Assembly: GCA_943788615.1 (NCBI GenBank)
Contig: CALSQY010000002.1
Span: 1 to 64,000 of the forward strand
Direction: 5' to 3'
Origin: UBA4465 sp002292365
GTDB taxonomy: Bacteria > Bacteroidota > Bacteroidia > Cytophagales > Cyclobacteriaceae
Length of the DNA: 64,000 bases
Of this stretch, positions 16,129 to 25,905 are shown one piece after another (positions within the stretch are counted from its first letter, which is position 1; every line of letters starts with the position of its first letter). The translations under genes were made by a program, and so were the position numbers. The notes under the pieces were generated by a model. The model had not been told where the DNA came from. It did not search any database and saw nothing but the letters and a program-made list of their open reading frames with translations.

Positions 16129-17001
16129 TTGAAAAGATCATATCAAAAGAGTTTATTTCTTCTGTTGTTTTTGGGTTTTTTTTTAAGCTGTGACTACCTC
16201 AATAAAAAGCAGGGACCCACTTCCGGTCCTATTGCTCGCGTAGGAGATAATTTTTTGTTTGGAGAAAATATAGCCCAGGATATGCCTCTAGGCCTTTCGT
16301 TTTCAGACAGTAGTAGACTTGTGGATAAATATGTGGATGATTGGGTAAAGAAGCAGTTGTTAATCATCAAAGCCAATGAGGAATTAAGTATTAATGCGAT
16401 AAACATTGACCGTAAAGTTGAGGATTACCGCTATGCATTGATCATGCATGAGTTTGAGAAGATTTATATAGATTCACATTTAAACACTCAAGTCACTCAG
16501 GAGGAGATCGAATCTTATTATCATGAACGATCAGAAAATTTTTTATTGAAGCAAAATATCGTAAAATGCATTTTTGCTAAGATTCCGCGTAGTGCACCAG
16601 ACATTTCCCAGATTCGTAGAAATATTAGAAATTTTCCCAATACGGAAATTGAGGATATTAAAAATTACTGCTATCAATTTGCCGATTTATCATTTCTTGA
16701 TGATTCTGTGTGGATAGATCTTGATGAGTTGGTGATAAACACACCGCTTGCTACTTTACAAAATAAAACTCAATTTTTAGAGAAAACCGTTTATAGTGAA
16801 ACTAGAGATGACAGTTATATTTATTTATTCAGAATTGTTGAATATAAAATATCTGATCAGGTTGCACCGTTAGAATATGTCAAAGAAGATATAGAAAATA
16901 TTATCATTAATAAGCGTAAACTTGCACTTAAGAAGGAATTACACGAGACGATTTATGAAGAAGCACTCAAAACGAAGAAATTTGAAGTTTATCGCAATTA
17001 G
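16129..17001 (+). CDS. PpiC/SurA-like periplasmic lipoprotein
   Basis: 290 residues with a lipoprotein signal: KRSYQK, a hydrophobic stretch and FLSC, so Cys21 would be lipidated. The start codon is TTG at 16129. The helical region (about 35-130) resembles the SurA N-terminal chaperone domain. The part after about residue 115 looks like a degenerate parvulin region without a clear rotamase core. The 3' end overlaps surA by 47 bases, so the two are translated together. Probable role: assisting outer-membrane protein folding along with SurA. Confidence 0.7.
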   Translation: MKRSYQKSLFLLLFLGFFLSCDYLNKKQGPTSGPIARVGDNFLFGENIAQDMPLGLSFSDSSRLVDKYVDDWVKKQLLIIKANEELSINAINIDRKVEDYRYALIMHEFEKIYIDSHLNTQVTQEEIESYYHERSENFLLKQNIVKCIFAKIPRSAPDISQIRRNIRNFPNTEIEDIKNYCYQFADLSFLDDSVWIDLDELVINTPLATLQNKTQFLEKTVYSETRDDSYIYLFRIVEYKISDQVAPLEYVKEDIENIIINKRKLALKKELHETIYEEALKTKKFEVYRN

Positions 17002-18310
17002 CGTTATTTTTTGGCTTTCCCTCAATGCGGTAATTGGTCAGTCTAAAGAGTTATTGGTCGATAGAATTATTGTTAAAGTAGATGATTATATCGTATTAAA
17101 ATCAGATTTAGAGCAGACCTACCTTGAGTATCTTTCTCAAGGAGAAGTAAATAGTGGTGCCTTAAGGTGCCAAGTATTAGAAAATTTAGTTATCAATAAG
17201 TTATTGGTGGCAAAAGCAGAAATTGATTCGGTCATTGTATTAGATGAAGAAGTACAAAACAATCTAGATCAAAGAATGGCTTATATGATCTCTCAGATTG
17301 GCTCGGCCAAAGAAATAGAAGAGTATTATGGTAAGAGTTTAGGGCAAATAGAGGAAGAATTATTTGACCAGGTCAAGGAACAAAAAATAATTGAGGCCAT
17401 GCAGCGGACTATTACTAGTGATATTAAGGTAACACCCAGTGAGGTAAAAAATTTTTTCAATAAAATACCCAAAGACTCCTTGCCCTATTTTTCAACTGAA
17501 GTCCAGGTCGGTCAATTGGTGATGAAGCCTGAGCCAGGAGTAGAGCAGTTAGGTAAGGTCGAAAGGCAATTATTAGAAATCAGAGGCAAAATTTTGAGGG
17601 GGACAGAGACCTTTGAAAATATGGCAAGGAGGTATTCAGAAGATCCAGGATCGGGATCTCGTGGAGGTCAGCTTCCGTTTTATAAGCGAGGTGAACTGGC
17701 TCCAGAGTTCGAAGAGTCTGCCATGACCATGGAAGTTGGAGAGCTCTCAATGCCTGTCAAATCAGATTTTGGATATCATTTGATTGAGTTACAAGAAAAA
17801 AGGGGAAATACGTTTAGGTCTAGGCATATACTGATTATTCCTAAACCTTCTGCCGATGATATTAATGTGGCGGAAAATAAATTGGACAGCATAAGAAACT
17901 TAATATTGGACAGTATAACAAATTTTAGAGTGGCAGCAAAAGAATTTTCAGCAGACAAGGAAACGGCATCAAATGGAGGTTTCTATACTGGATCCGATGG
18001 TTCAGTGAGGATTTCAGTTGAGCAATTAGACCCTAACATATTTTTCACTGTCGATACCATGAGCATAGGCTCCTTGACAAAGCCATTGAAATTTTCAATG
18101 GTCGATGGAACGACCGCTTTCAGATTGATTTTTTATCAAGATAGAATACCCCCTCATCAAGCTAATTTGAATGATGACTATCAAAAGTTGGCTGAATATG
18201 CACTCAATGCAAAAAAGGGAAAATTATTGGATAAGTGGTTTGAGAAGGCCAAAGGTGAAGTCTATGTGGATGTTGATCCTGCCTATAACTATTGTGATAT
18301 CATGAAATAA
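16955..18310 (+). CDS. surA: SurA-type peptidyl-prolyl isomerase/chaperone
   Basis: 451 residues from the ATG at 16955 (MKKHSKRRNLK), with a signal peptide ending around VIGQS. A SurA N-terminal helical domain (about 30-165) is followed by two parvulin repeats: the first (about 170-275) contains ARRYSEDPGSGSRGGQL and FGYHLIEL, the second (about 280-385) begins SRHILIIPKP and contains AKEFSADKETASNGGF. It escorts unfolded outer-membrane proteins through the periplasm. It is cotranscribed with the preceding lipoprotein and probably moxR, 6 bases downstream. Confidence 0.9.
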   Translation: MKKHSKRRNLKFIAISVIFWLSLNAVIGQSKELLVDRIIVKVDDYIVLKSDLEQTYLEYLSQGEVNSGALRCQVLENLVINKLLVAKAEIDSVIVLDEEVQNNLDQRMAYMISQIGSAKEIEEYYGKSLGQIEEELFDQVKEQKIIEAMQRTITSDIKVTPSEVKNFFNKIPKDSLPYFSTEVQVGQLVMKPEPGVEQLGKVERQLLEIRGKILRGTETFENMARRYSEDPGSGSRGGQLPFYKRGELAPEFEESAMTMEVGELSMPVKSDFGYHLIELQEKRGNTFRSRHILIIPKPSADDINVAENKLDSIRNLILDSITNFRVAAKEFSADKETASNGGFYTGSDGSVRISVEQLDPNIFFTVDTMSIGSLTKPLKFSMVDGTTAFRLIFYQDRIPPHQANLNDDYQKLAEYALNAKKGKLLDKWFEKAKGEVYVDVDPAYNYCDIMK

Positions 18311-18316
18311 TTAGGT

Positions 18317-19279
18317 ATGAGTGAGAAAAATGAAAAAGAATTAGCAGATGAGTTTTTTGAAAAATGTAACACACTCCGTGAGGAAATAGCTCGAATAATT
18401 ATAGGTCAAGACGAGGCGGTTCGGTTATTACTTATTTCTATTTTTTGTAGTGGTCACTCGTTATTGGTTGGTGTACCAGGGCTCGCCAAAACTTTGTTGA
18501 TCAATACGCTGGCTCAAGCCCTCAATTTGGATTTCAGTCGGATTCAATTTACCCCTGATTTGATGCCTTCAGACATCATTGGTGCGGAAACTTTTGATCG
18601 TGATCGAAATTTCAAATTCATCAAAGGGCCCATTTTTTCCAATGTAGTCTTGGCGGATGAAATCAATAGGACCCCACCAAAAACCCAATCTGCCTTGCTT
18701 GAAAGCATGCAAGAATATACGGTTACCATAGGAGGGACTCAGCATAAATTAGATCGACCATTTTTTGTTTTGGCCACTCAAAACCCGATTGAACAAGAAG
18801 GTACCTATCCCTTGCCTGAAGCACAACTCGATCGTTTCATGTTGATGATTAAATTAGATTATCCTGACTATCAAACCGAAGTAGAAGTCATAAAAAACAC
18901 TACGAGAAACACCCGCATAGCTGTTAAAAACGTAATTTCAAAAGATGAAATTCTTACGTTCCAAAATTTGGTCAGAAGCGTGCCGGTAGTAGATAACGTC
19001 TACGAGTATGCCGTGTCGTTAGCTCATAAGACAAGGCCTGGAAGAGTGGGATCCAGTACATTGGCCAATGATTATCTAGATTGGGGAGCAGGCCCCAGAG
19101 CCAGTCAGTTTTTAATTTTGGGTGCCAAATGCCATGCTTTGATGATAGGCAAGTATGCTCCGGACATTGAGGACGTTGAGGCGGTGGCAGAATCAGTTTT
19201 AAGACATAGAATTGTGAGGAACTTCAAGGCTGAAGCCGCAGGAATTTCAGAAGCTCAAATCATTCAAGACTTACTTTAA
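18317..19279 (+). CDS. MoxR-family AAA+ ATPase
   Basis: 320 residues. Walker A GVPGLAKT (52-59), Walker B VLADEIN with Asp114/Glu115, the sensor ATQNP and arginine-finger region EAQLDRF are intact. MoxR proteins are chaperone-like ATPases that usually work with von Willebrand A-domain proteins on membrane or periplasmic complexes. No VWA/Bat gene is next to this copy, so its partner is not in the window. The stop codon directly abuts the stop codon of the convergent pheS gene. Confidence 0.93.
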   Translation: MSEKNEKELADEFFEKCNTLREEIARIIIGQDEAVRLLLISIFCSGHSLLVGVPGLAKTLLINTLAQALNLDFSRIQFTPDLMPSDIIGAETFDRDRNFKFIKGPIFSNVVLADEINRTPPKTQSALLESMQEYTVTIGGTQHKLDRPFFVLATQNPIEQEGTYPLPEAQLDRFMLMIKLDYPDYQTEVEVIKNTTRNTRIAVKNVISKDEILTFQNLVRSVPVVDNVYEYAVSLAHKTRPGRVGSSTLANDYLDWGAGPRASQFLILGAKCHALMIGKYAPDIEDVEAVAESVLRHRIVRNFKAEAAGISEAQIIQDLL

Positions 19280-20299
19280 TTACAATCCATTGAATTGCCG
19301 TAAAAAGCGGACGTCATTTTCAGAAAACAGTCGAATATCATCAATTTCATATTTAAGCATGGCAATACGTTCTATACCCATGCCAAAAGCGAAGCCACTA
19401 AATTCTTTCGAATCAATACGGCAATTCTGCAATACGTTGGGATCCACCATTCCTGAACCACCGATTTCGACCCAACCACTGTTTTTACAAATTTTACAGC
19501 CCTTCCCTTTACAGATGAAACAGCTGATATCTACTTCGGCGCTGGGTTCAGTAAAGGGGAAATAGGAGGGTCTGAACCTAATCTGTGTATCTTTTCCGAA
19601 AAATTCACGCGAAAAATGATAAATAGATTGTTTGAGGTCTTTAAAGCCAACATTACGATCAATATATAAACCTTCTACTTGGTGAAAGAAACAATGTGCC
19701 CTTGCAGAGATGGCTTCGTTCCGATAAACCCGTCCGGGCATGATGGATCTAAAAGGAGGCTTTCCATGCTCCATTAATCTTATTTGTACTGTAGAGGTGT
19801 GGGTCCGTAATAGTCTGTCAGGATCTTTTTCTAAAAAATAGGTATCCTGCATTTCTCTAGCTGGGTGATTATTAGGAAAATTGAGGGCTGTGAAATTATG
19901 CCAATCATCTTCCATTTCAGGTCCTTCAGATACGTTAAATCCTTGTCTTTCAAATATTTCGATCATTCTGTTTTTGACAATATTGATCGGATGTAACCCA
20001 CCTATTTGAAAAGGAGTTGAGGGAAGTGAAACATCAGGGTGTTCCGAAGGATGAGTTGTAATAGACTGAAGATTGGCTGCCAAAGATTTAAATTTGGTAT
20101 TGGCCTCTTTTTTTAGCTCATTAAGGGCTTCTCCAAAAGCTTTTTTTTGATCATTGGGTACCGTTTTGAACGCATCAAATAGGCCGGTAATCACACTTTT
20201 TTTACTGATGAATCTGATCCGAAAAGCTTCTAATTCAGAGGCATTCGCAACCAAGACTTGAGCTAATTCTTTGTGTACTTTTTCAACCTGATCAAACAT
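19280..20299 (-). CDS. pheS: Phenylalanyl-tRNA synthetase alpha subunit
   Basis: 339 residues, the usual length. An N-terminal coiled-coil tRNA-binding region (about 1-85) is followed by the class II core: motif 2 (SARAHCFFHQVEGLYID), the phenylalanine pocket with FRPSYFPFTEPSAEVD, and motif 3 (GFAFGMGIERIAML). A CFICKGKGCKICKNSGW cysteine-rich insert is typical of Bacteroidota PheS. It pairs with PheT, encoded elsewhere. It is convergent with moxR at zero distance. Confidence 0.97.
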   Translation of the reverse strand: MFDQVEKVHKELAQVLVANASELEAFRIRFISKKSVITGLFDAFKTVPNDQKKAFGEALNELKKEANTKFKSLAANLQSITTHPSEHPDVSLPSTPFQIGGLHPINIVKNRMIEIFERQGFNVSEGPEMEDDWHNFTALNFPNNHPAREMQDTYFLEKDPDRLLRTHTSTVQIRLMEHGKPPFRSIMPGRVYRNEAISARAHCFFHQVEGLYIDRNVGFKDLKQSIYHFSREFFGKDTQIRFRPSYFPFTEPSAEVDISCFICKGKGCKICKNSGWVEIGGSGMVDPNVLQNCRIDSKEFSGFAFGMGIERIAMLKYEIDDIRLFSENDVRFLRQFNGL

Positions 20300-20391
20300 G
20301 GTATAGCAAAGGGTTTTGGATTATTAAGGGATAAAGATAATTAAGGGCATCATGGTAATAAAGAAACTCCTTATTCTTTGTAAACTATGGG

Positions 20392-21768
20392 CTAATATGC
20401 GGTGTCTTGTCCTTTAATGAGCTCAAAAAATGTGATGAAGATAATCTTTACATCTAAGAAAACAGACCAATTATTTAAATAGAACCGGTCTAAGGTCACT
20501 CTATTCTTAATTGCTCTTAAATCTTTTATTTCACCACGATGCCCCAACGCTTGTGCCAATCCAGTAATCCCGGGCTTGAAGGTATGCCTTTGGGAATAAC
20601 TTTTGATTTGATTAATGTATTGCTCATTCAGTTTCAAAGGCAAGGGTCTGGGGCCTACGATGGTCATATCTCCAATCAGGACATTAATTAATTGAGGAAG
20701 TTCATCTAAACTAGTCCTTCTCAGGATTGCACCAAAGTAGGTTATTCGGTGATCATTTTTTGTTGCCCATTTTTGGTCGGCTTCTTCATTTAAATACATA
20801 GTACGGAATTTTAAGCAGTGAAAAACTTCATTGCTCTTACCATTTCGATGTTGCTTAAATAAAATGGGACCACGAGACTCTAAAAAGATTATGAGGGCAA
20901 TAATGGGATAGAGCCAACTAAGAACAAAAAGCAACATCATTGACGAGAAGAAAACATCAAAAGAGCGCTTTAAAAATCTATTAAAAGGATGGTCCAAGGG
21001 CAAATAATTCACATCGATGATATTGATGTTGTCAATTAGCTTGAGCGTATAAGATTTTAAAAAATCTGTTTTGAAATGAGGCAATAATTTCACCTTGACA
21101 AATGAGGCATCGGACAATTCAATAATTTGATTCAATTCTTCTCGCGCAATATTTTCACTGACATAAACAAAATCAACCTTCTCTAAGTCCGAATTAAGAA
21201 AGTCCTTCAAGTTTCCTTTAAGAGGATATTTTGTGACTGTTTTAGTGCTACTTCCGTAAAATCCAGTACAACGGATGCCTAGGTTTTTGTTTTTATTAAT
21301 GGCATCAAATAAGGAAAAACCTAACTGATCATAACCGACGATGATGGCATTGCGATAATTTCCACCCCACTTACGATATTTATTAACAATTAAGTGGACA
21401 ATTACTCGCTCAATAGGGATGAATAAGAATAATAACCCAGTAAAATACAAAACGAAAGTTCTTGACAGAATTTGTTGATTACTGAAAATCACAAAAAACG
21501 AAAAAAATGCCAAGAAAACAGCAATGGTTTTAAAGCCTTTGGTAATTGACTTTTCATATCCCGAGGGTCTGCCTATTTTGAAATCTTTGCCCAACAAAGA
21601 CAAGCTTGTCCAACTTAACAGAATAAAAAATAAGTTTTCTATGGTGTAATTTTCTAAAGGAAATGAGACACCAATTGCCTTATGGGTCGCCAAGAAAGCG
21701 ATGGAAACCACTAAAAGATCAGCCATTATAAATAGGATGGGAAAAAAGAAATAAAATCGCTTTCTCAC
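20392..21768 (-). CDS. Exopolysaccharide-initiating polyprenyl-phosphate glycosyl-1-phosphate transferase
   Basis: 458 residues, GTG start at 21768. Several N-terminal membrane helices (within 1-135), a Rossmann-like CoA-binding-type domain (about 140-240), then the bacterial sugar transferase domain with KRSFDVFFS, a membrane hairpin, CLKFRTM, RRTSLDELPQLINVLIGDM, VGPRPLP and the final GITGLAQ/YLNNWS region. It loads the first sugar-1-phosphate on undecaprenyl phosphate. It lies at the edge of the polysaccharide locus and is divergent from the lipoprotein-wzi operon. Confidence 0.93.
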   Translation of the reverse strand: MRKRFYFFFPILFIMADLLVVSIAFLATHKAIGVSFPLENYTIENLFFILLSWTSLSLLGKDFKIGRPSGYEKSITKGFKTIAVFLAFFSFFVIFSNQQILSRTFVLYFTGLLFLFIPIERVIVHLIVNKYRKWGGNYRNAIIVGYDQLGFSLFDAINKNKNLGIRCTGFYGSSTKTVTKYPLKGNLKDFLNSDLEKVDFVYVSENIAREELNQIIELSDASFVKVKLLPHFKTDFLKSYTLKLIDNINIIDVNYLPLDHPFNRFLKRSFDVFFSSMMLLFVLSWLYPIIALIIFLESRGPILFKQHRNGKSNEVFHCLKFRTMYLNEEADQKWATKNDHRITYFGAILRRTSLDELPQLINVLIGDMTIVGPRPLPLKLNEQYINQIKSYSQRHTFKPGITGLAQALGHRGEIKDLRAIKNRVTLDRFYLNNWSVFLDVKIIFITFFELIKGQDTAY

Positions 21769-21971
21769 TTAAATTTATTTTTGAAGACCAAAAATAAGGT
21801 TTAAGAATGAATAATTCACTATTTATTAAGAACATAAATAGGTGATCTCACAAACTAATGCTGTGTGGCAATGTTATTATTTCCTTTTTAGTAATTATTT
21901 GGTATTTTCCTATTTATCTATTTACAGAATTAACATTTTTGTGGGGAACAAATATTTTAAGCGATTAAGTT

Positions 21972-21979
21972 TAGATTTG
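21972..21979 (+). promoter_or_regulatory. Possible -7 box before the lipoprotein-wzi operon
   Basis: TAGATTTG fits TAnnTTTG and lies 28 bases before the GTG start at 22008. The closest upstream TTTG (21938-21941) is 30 bases away, longer than normal. It is the best candidate I see in the 239-base region between the divergent genes. Confidence 0.25.
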
Positions 21980-22007
21980 TGTAAAAAAATTCTTCAAAAC
22001 TCTAGAA

Positions 22008-22655
22008 GTGCTTTGCGTAAAAAGAGTCATAAATTTTATCACCTTCAGTACAACAGTCATGCTCTGGTCATGTGTTGTAGAGATTGATCGTGAGACGCTC
22101 ATATATGATAATAATTTTGAGACGGTAGATTTGAGACGTATTGAGGGAGGTATTGTCACTTCTTATTTGGGACAAAACATATTGGGGACCTACAATAATG
22201 GGGGGTTTAAATTGACTCTCGAAGGTTTAGGGACACATGATTACGTTCAAATTCAAGCATTACTTTATATCCATGACTCTTGGGATGGTAATGCGGAGTC
22301 TCCTGACGGTACGGATTATTGGGGGGTCATGCTAGATTCTTCGGAAGTAGATGTTTTTAAAACCTCATTCTCCAATTCACCCTGTTCCAGTGATTATTGT
22401 CTGATGCAATCCTACCCTGAAAGGCACCCCTTTTTAACTTTTCCTAGAACCGGAGCTTCAGTCGTTGATCTGCCTGCCTTTTGCAAGTCTGATGGAACGA
22501 CCTCGGCGTACGAGATCGAGCTCATTTTTCCACATCGTAAAGGTCAAGTTGAAATTGTATTTTGGGACGAACTGAATCAGCCCAATGCATCTGATGCTCA
22601 ATGTGATGAAAGTTGGTCGCTGAACAATATTCAAGTCAAATTATTATCAATTTGA
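22008..22655 (+). CDS. Unknown secreted lipoprotein upstream of tandem wzi genes
   Basis: 215 residues; I recognise no family. The N-terminus (VKRVINF, hydrophobic, then LWSC) is a lipoprotein signal with the modified Cys near residue 22. The mature part is beta-rich with several cysteines (CSSDYC, FCKSDG, AQCDES), which could form disulfides, and ends NNIQVKLLSI. The GTG at 22008 is the only reasonable start in the frame. Its stop overlaps the TTG start of wzi copy 1, so it is coupled to capsule export genes and probably acts at the outer membrane or surface. Confidence 0.7.
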   Translation: MLCVKRVINFITFSTTVMLWSCVVEIDRETLIYDNNFETVDLRRIEGGIVTSYLGQNILGTYNNGGFKLTLEGLGTHDYVQIQALLYIHDSWDGNAESPDGTDYWGVMLDSSEVDVFKTSFSNSPCSSDYCLMQSYPERHPFLTFPRTGASVVDLPAFCKSDGTTSAYEIELIFPHRKGQVEIVFWDELNQPNASDAQCDESWSLNNIQVKLLSI

Positions 22656-24232
22656 AAAAGCAAATTATTTTGATTTTTTGTATAAGTATCGTTTGGATAC
22701 CGGTGCTGGTCTCATTACGAGCCCAATCGTTGCCCTTGGGTTTTCCCTTGATCGAAGAAGGTTTGCGAAGAGGTCAACTGGTCGGAACAGTTGATTCTCT
22801 CTTGTCATTTAATATCAGGTCACTCAATCACATTGAAGCACTGCAGCAAAATAAGCTATCTTTTACTTTTGGTTCTGTACTCAGAAAGTCTGAAAATGAG
22901 CAATTCAATGTGCAGTTATTACCTATATCGAATCAAGCAGAGTATACTAGCAACATCCCTTATCAGACTAATAATGGGCTCATGTTGCCGATAGCGGGAT
23001 TTCAGTTGAGCCTCTCATCAGGAATTTATGCTAAGCTAGGGATCCTATCAATTCAATTATATCCCACCCTTTATTATGGAATGAATCGAGAAGTTGACGG
23101 ATATTCAAATATCAATAAAACGGATTGGGCACAGTCTCAAATAGCAGTATCCCATAAATTATTTACTTTGGCCTTGTCCAATCAAAATATGTGGTGGGGA
23201 CCAAGTAAAAACAACGCCCTGATCCTATCCAATAACGCGGCAGGCTTCAAGCACATTTCTTTTAAATCAAGTCGACCGGTCAATATTTTTATTGGTCATT
23301 TGGAATGGGAGCTTGTAGGTGGGCGGTTGGATAATTCACTCAACAATTCACATTATCCCACTCAAGGCTATACTAGTATACCCTTTCTTGGACCGGCTAA
23401 TCAGGACGCGCGGTATATGAATGGCATAAGTATCTCCTATCAGCCCAAATGGGTACCGGGCTTGTTTTTAGGGATCAACCGGGCCGTGCAAATGTACCGG
23501 CAGGTAGCGATTGATTACAAGGCTTACCTTCCTGTTTTTGGGGAACTATTTAGAGGAGGGGAGGACGACGTGGGGACAGATGGACAAATATCCATAACGA
23601 CGAGATACATGATGCCTACCGCTCGGGCGGAGCTTTATTTTGAGTATGGTAGAAATGATGCGGCAGGGAGCATTAGAGATTTTGCGATGATACCTCAACA
23701 TTCTCGAGCCTATGTTTTTGGGATTACCAAGATCGTTGAAGCTAAAAAACCACATAATTTCATTTCTATGGAATTTGAAATGATTCAAATGGAGCAAACC
23801 ATTGACCGATTGGTCAGAGGTGCTGGTAGTTGGTATGTACACGGACAAGTGCATCAAGGCTTTACCCAACTGGGCCAAGTATTAGGTGCGGGGGTAGGTC
23901 CAAGTGGCAATCAGCAAGATTTTAAAATTTTGCTAATCAACCAGGAGACCCAATTAAAATATGGATTTTCACTTAGGCGTGTGGTACACAATAATGATTT
24001 CTTGTATGTCACTTTTGGAGATCTAGATGAGCGCAAACGTTATTGGACAGATTTATCCATGGGATTGGAAGCCGGGGGCTTTTACAAAAGATTCATTTTC
24101 GAGGGTCAGCTCACCTACATTTATTCCTTGAATTATCAATGGGAGTTATTAAATGAATTAAACGGACCATTGTCTAAAGGCAATAATCAATCGAATGTAT
24201 TTTTGGGTATCAAAACGGCCTATCAATTTTGA
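22652..24232 (+). CDS. Wzi-family capsule assembly outer-membrane protein, copy 1
   Basis: 526 residues from the TTG at 22652, inside the TTGA shared with the preceding stop. It has a signal peptide ending around SLRAQS. The family hallmark NQNMWWGPSKNNALILSNNAAGF is split across residues 175-200, and the rest is alternating beta-barrel sequence ending in aromatic Phe (TAYQF). Wzi proteins are outer-membrane beta-barrels that bind capsule or exopolysaccharide at the surface. It is followed by a second, divergent copy. Confidence 0.88.
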   Translation: MKKQIILIFCISIVWIPVLVSLRAQSLPLGFPLIEEGLRRGQLVGTVDSLLSFNIRSLNHIEALQQNKLSFTFGSVLRKSENEQFNVQLLPISNQAEYTSNIPYQTNNGLMLPIAGFQLSLSSGIYAKLGILSIQLYPTLYYGMNREVDGYSNINKTDWAQSQIAVSHKLFTLALSNQNMWWGPSKNNALILSNNAAGFKHISFKSSRPVNIFIGHLEWELVGGRLDNSLNNSHYPTQGYTSIPFLGPANQDARYMNGISISYQPKWVPGLFLGINRAVQMYRQVAIDYKAYLPVFGELFRGGEDDVGTDGQISITTRYMMPTARAELYFEYGRNDAAGSIRDFAMIPQHSRAYVFGITKIVEAKKPHNFISMEFEMIQMEQTIDRLVRGAGSWYVHGQVHQGFTQLGQVLGAGVGPSGNQQDFKILLINQETQLKYGFSLRRVVHNNDFLYVTFGDLDERKRYWTDLSMGLEAGGFYKRFIFEGQLTYIYSLNYQWELLNELNGPLSKGNNQSNVFLGIKTAYQF

Positions 24233-25905
24233 AAAAAAGATCGTTACATATAGCCGTATTGATATTTTTTCAGATGAGCGTAAGTGTGGGGCAAGTCATT
24301 GATGTGGGTACGCCCATCGTGGAGGAGCAGTTGCGGAGACTTCAGTTAATATCGGATTCAGCCATTCATTATTCTTTTTTCAAGAGGCCCTTGAACATGA
24401 GCTATTTTGATCACGAATTGATCAAAGATCATTGGTTTGGAAATTCAATACTTAGCCAGAAGTCGTTCGAATTGATTTTTTTAAATCCACGAGTGGATTT
24501 AGATTTCAATTCAAATCATCCCTATGAACGCAATAATGGAAATTTTAATCCTGCGAAAGGCTTGCAATACCGGAGATCCATAGGTCTTTATGCTCAATGG
24601 AAATTCATAGAAATACAAGTCAAACCCGATTGGCTTTTTGCACAAAATGAGGACTACGAGGGATTTTCAGAGCTTAAAGGGCCAAGAATTTGGTGGACGC
24701 GTTATAATTGGTGGACCTACGCGGATCACCCCGAGCAGCATGGAGCTTCGGATGAATGGCGACTGAGGCCGGGGCAATCCTATTTAAAGTTCAATTATCG
24801 CAAGTTTTCTTTGGGCCTTTCCAGTCAAAATTTATGGTGGGGTCCTGGAAAAAAGAATTCCCTACTAATGACGAATGCAGCTGAGGGGTTTTGGCATCTC
24901 TCGTTAGAGACTCAGATTCCGATTGATACCAAAATTGGTACTTTTGAAGGGCAATTCATAGGAGGTATTTTAAATAATTCGGATTATAGCCCTCCCGATA
25001 CGTTACGGAAGTACGGGGGTAAGACCAATTTATATGTTCCTTTTAGGGACGCAGACCGGTATTTATCTGGAATTCATATTTCCTACCAACCTAAATGGGT
25101 GGACGGCCTGTTTTTGGGTTTCTCCTATGTTAACCAACAGTATTTAGGGGATGCTCGAGACGAGTGGGATGTGTTGGCGGCGGTGACAGATGTCTTTAGA
25201 CGAAATGAAGGAATAGATGATCGGATACGACCGGATAGATACGCTTCCTTATTTTTGCGTTGGATTTGGAAGGAGGCCCAAGCTGAAGTGTATTTTGAAG
25301 GTGGGAAAAATAAGTTTCAGGGCTTTAAAGAGTTTTTAATGGTCCCAGAAAAAGATGCTGGATTTGTTTTGGGATTCACCAAACTATTTGATTTGCACCA
25401 ACCGGGTAACTTCCTAGAAGTAGGTCTCGAACTGACCAAATTGGCCCAATCCACTGATTACAGTTTAGCTGAATTGAACAGCTGGTACCTTGATCAAAAC
25501 ATCAGACATGGATACACGCAGAAGGGGCAGTGGATTGGGGCAGGCATTGGCCCAGGGAGTAACCTAGCCACCATTGATTTGAGTTGGCTTAATGCAAACC
25601 ATAAACTGGGTCTAGTTTTGGAGCGAGAGCTTCATAATAGTGATTTCTATTATTTGGCATATGCACACAATCGAGATTGGAATAAATACTGGGTTGATTA
25701 CAGTATTGGGATTCAGGGATATACGCAGATCAAAGACCTCATGATCCAAGGCAGCATTACGCGTATTACCTCACTCAATTATCAGTGGGTACATGAGCGA
25801 GAACCTGGAGACCCTTATATCGGACCAGGTAATGATCTGATCAATTGGAACTTTAATTTGAGTGTGATTTATCATCTACCCACCAAAAGAAGGCAAATGA
25901 AATAG
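24229..25905 (+). CDS. Wzi-family capsule assembly outer-membrane protein, copy 2
   Basis: 558 residues from the TTG at 24229, overlapping the stop of copy 1 by four bases. Signal peptide ends near SVGQV. The hallmark SSQNLWWGPGKKNSLLMTNA is present, with further shared blocks (ISYQPKWVDGLFLGF, AEVYFEGGKN). It is clearly a paralogue of copy 1 but much diverged, with an extra tryptophan-rich segment (RIWWTRYNWWTY) in the first third. It probably cooperates with copy 1 in surface attachment of the polysaccharide. Confidence 0.88.
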   Translation: MKKRSLHIAVLIFFQMSVSVGQVIDVGTPIVEEQLRRLQLISDSAIHYSFFKRPLNMSYFDHELIKDHWFGNSILSQKSFELIFLNPRVDLDFNSNHPYERNNGNFNPAKGLQYRRSIGLYAQWKFIEIQVKPDWLFAQNEDYEGFSELKGPRIWWTRYNWWTYADHPEQHGASDEWRLRPGQSYLKFNYRKFSLGLSSQNLWWGPGKKNSLLMTNAAEGFWHLSLETQIPIDTKIGTFEGQFIGGILNNSDYSPPDTLRKYGGKTNLYVPFRDADRYLSGIHISYQPKWVDGLFLGFSYVNQQYLGDARDEWDVLAAVTDVFRRNEGIDDRIRPDRYASLFLRWIWKEAQAEVYFEGGKNKFQGFKEFLMVPEKDAGFVLGFTKLFDLHQPGNFLEVGLELTKLAQSTDYSLAELNSWYLDQNIRHGYTQKGQWIGAGIGPGSNLATIDLSWLNANHKLGLVLERELHNSDFYYLAYAHNRDWNKYWVDYSIGIQGYTQIKDLMIQGSITRITSLNYQWVHEREPGDPYIGPGNDLINWNFNLSVIYHLPTKRRQMK

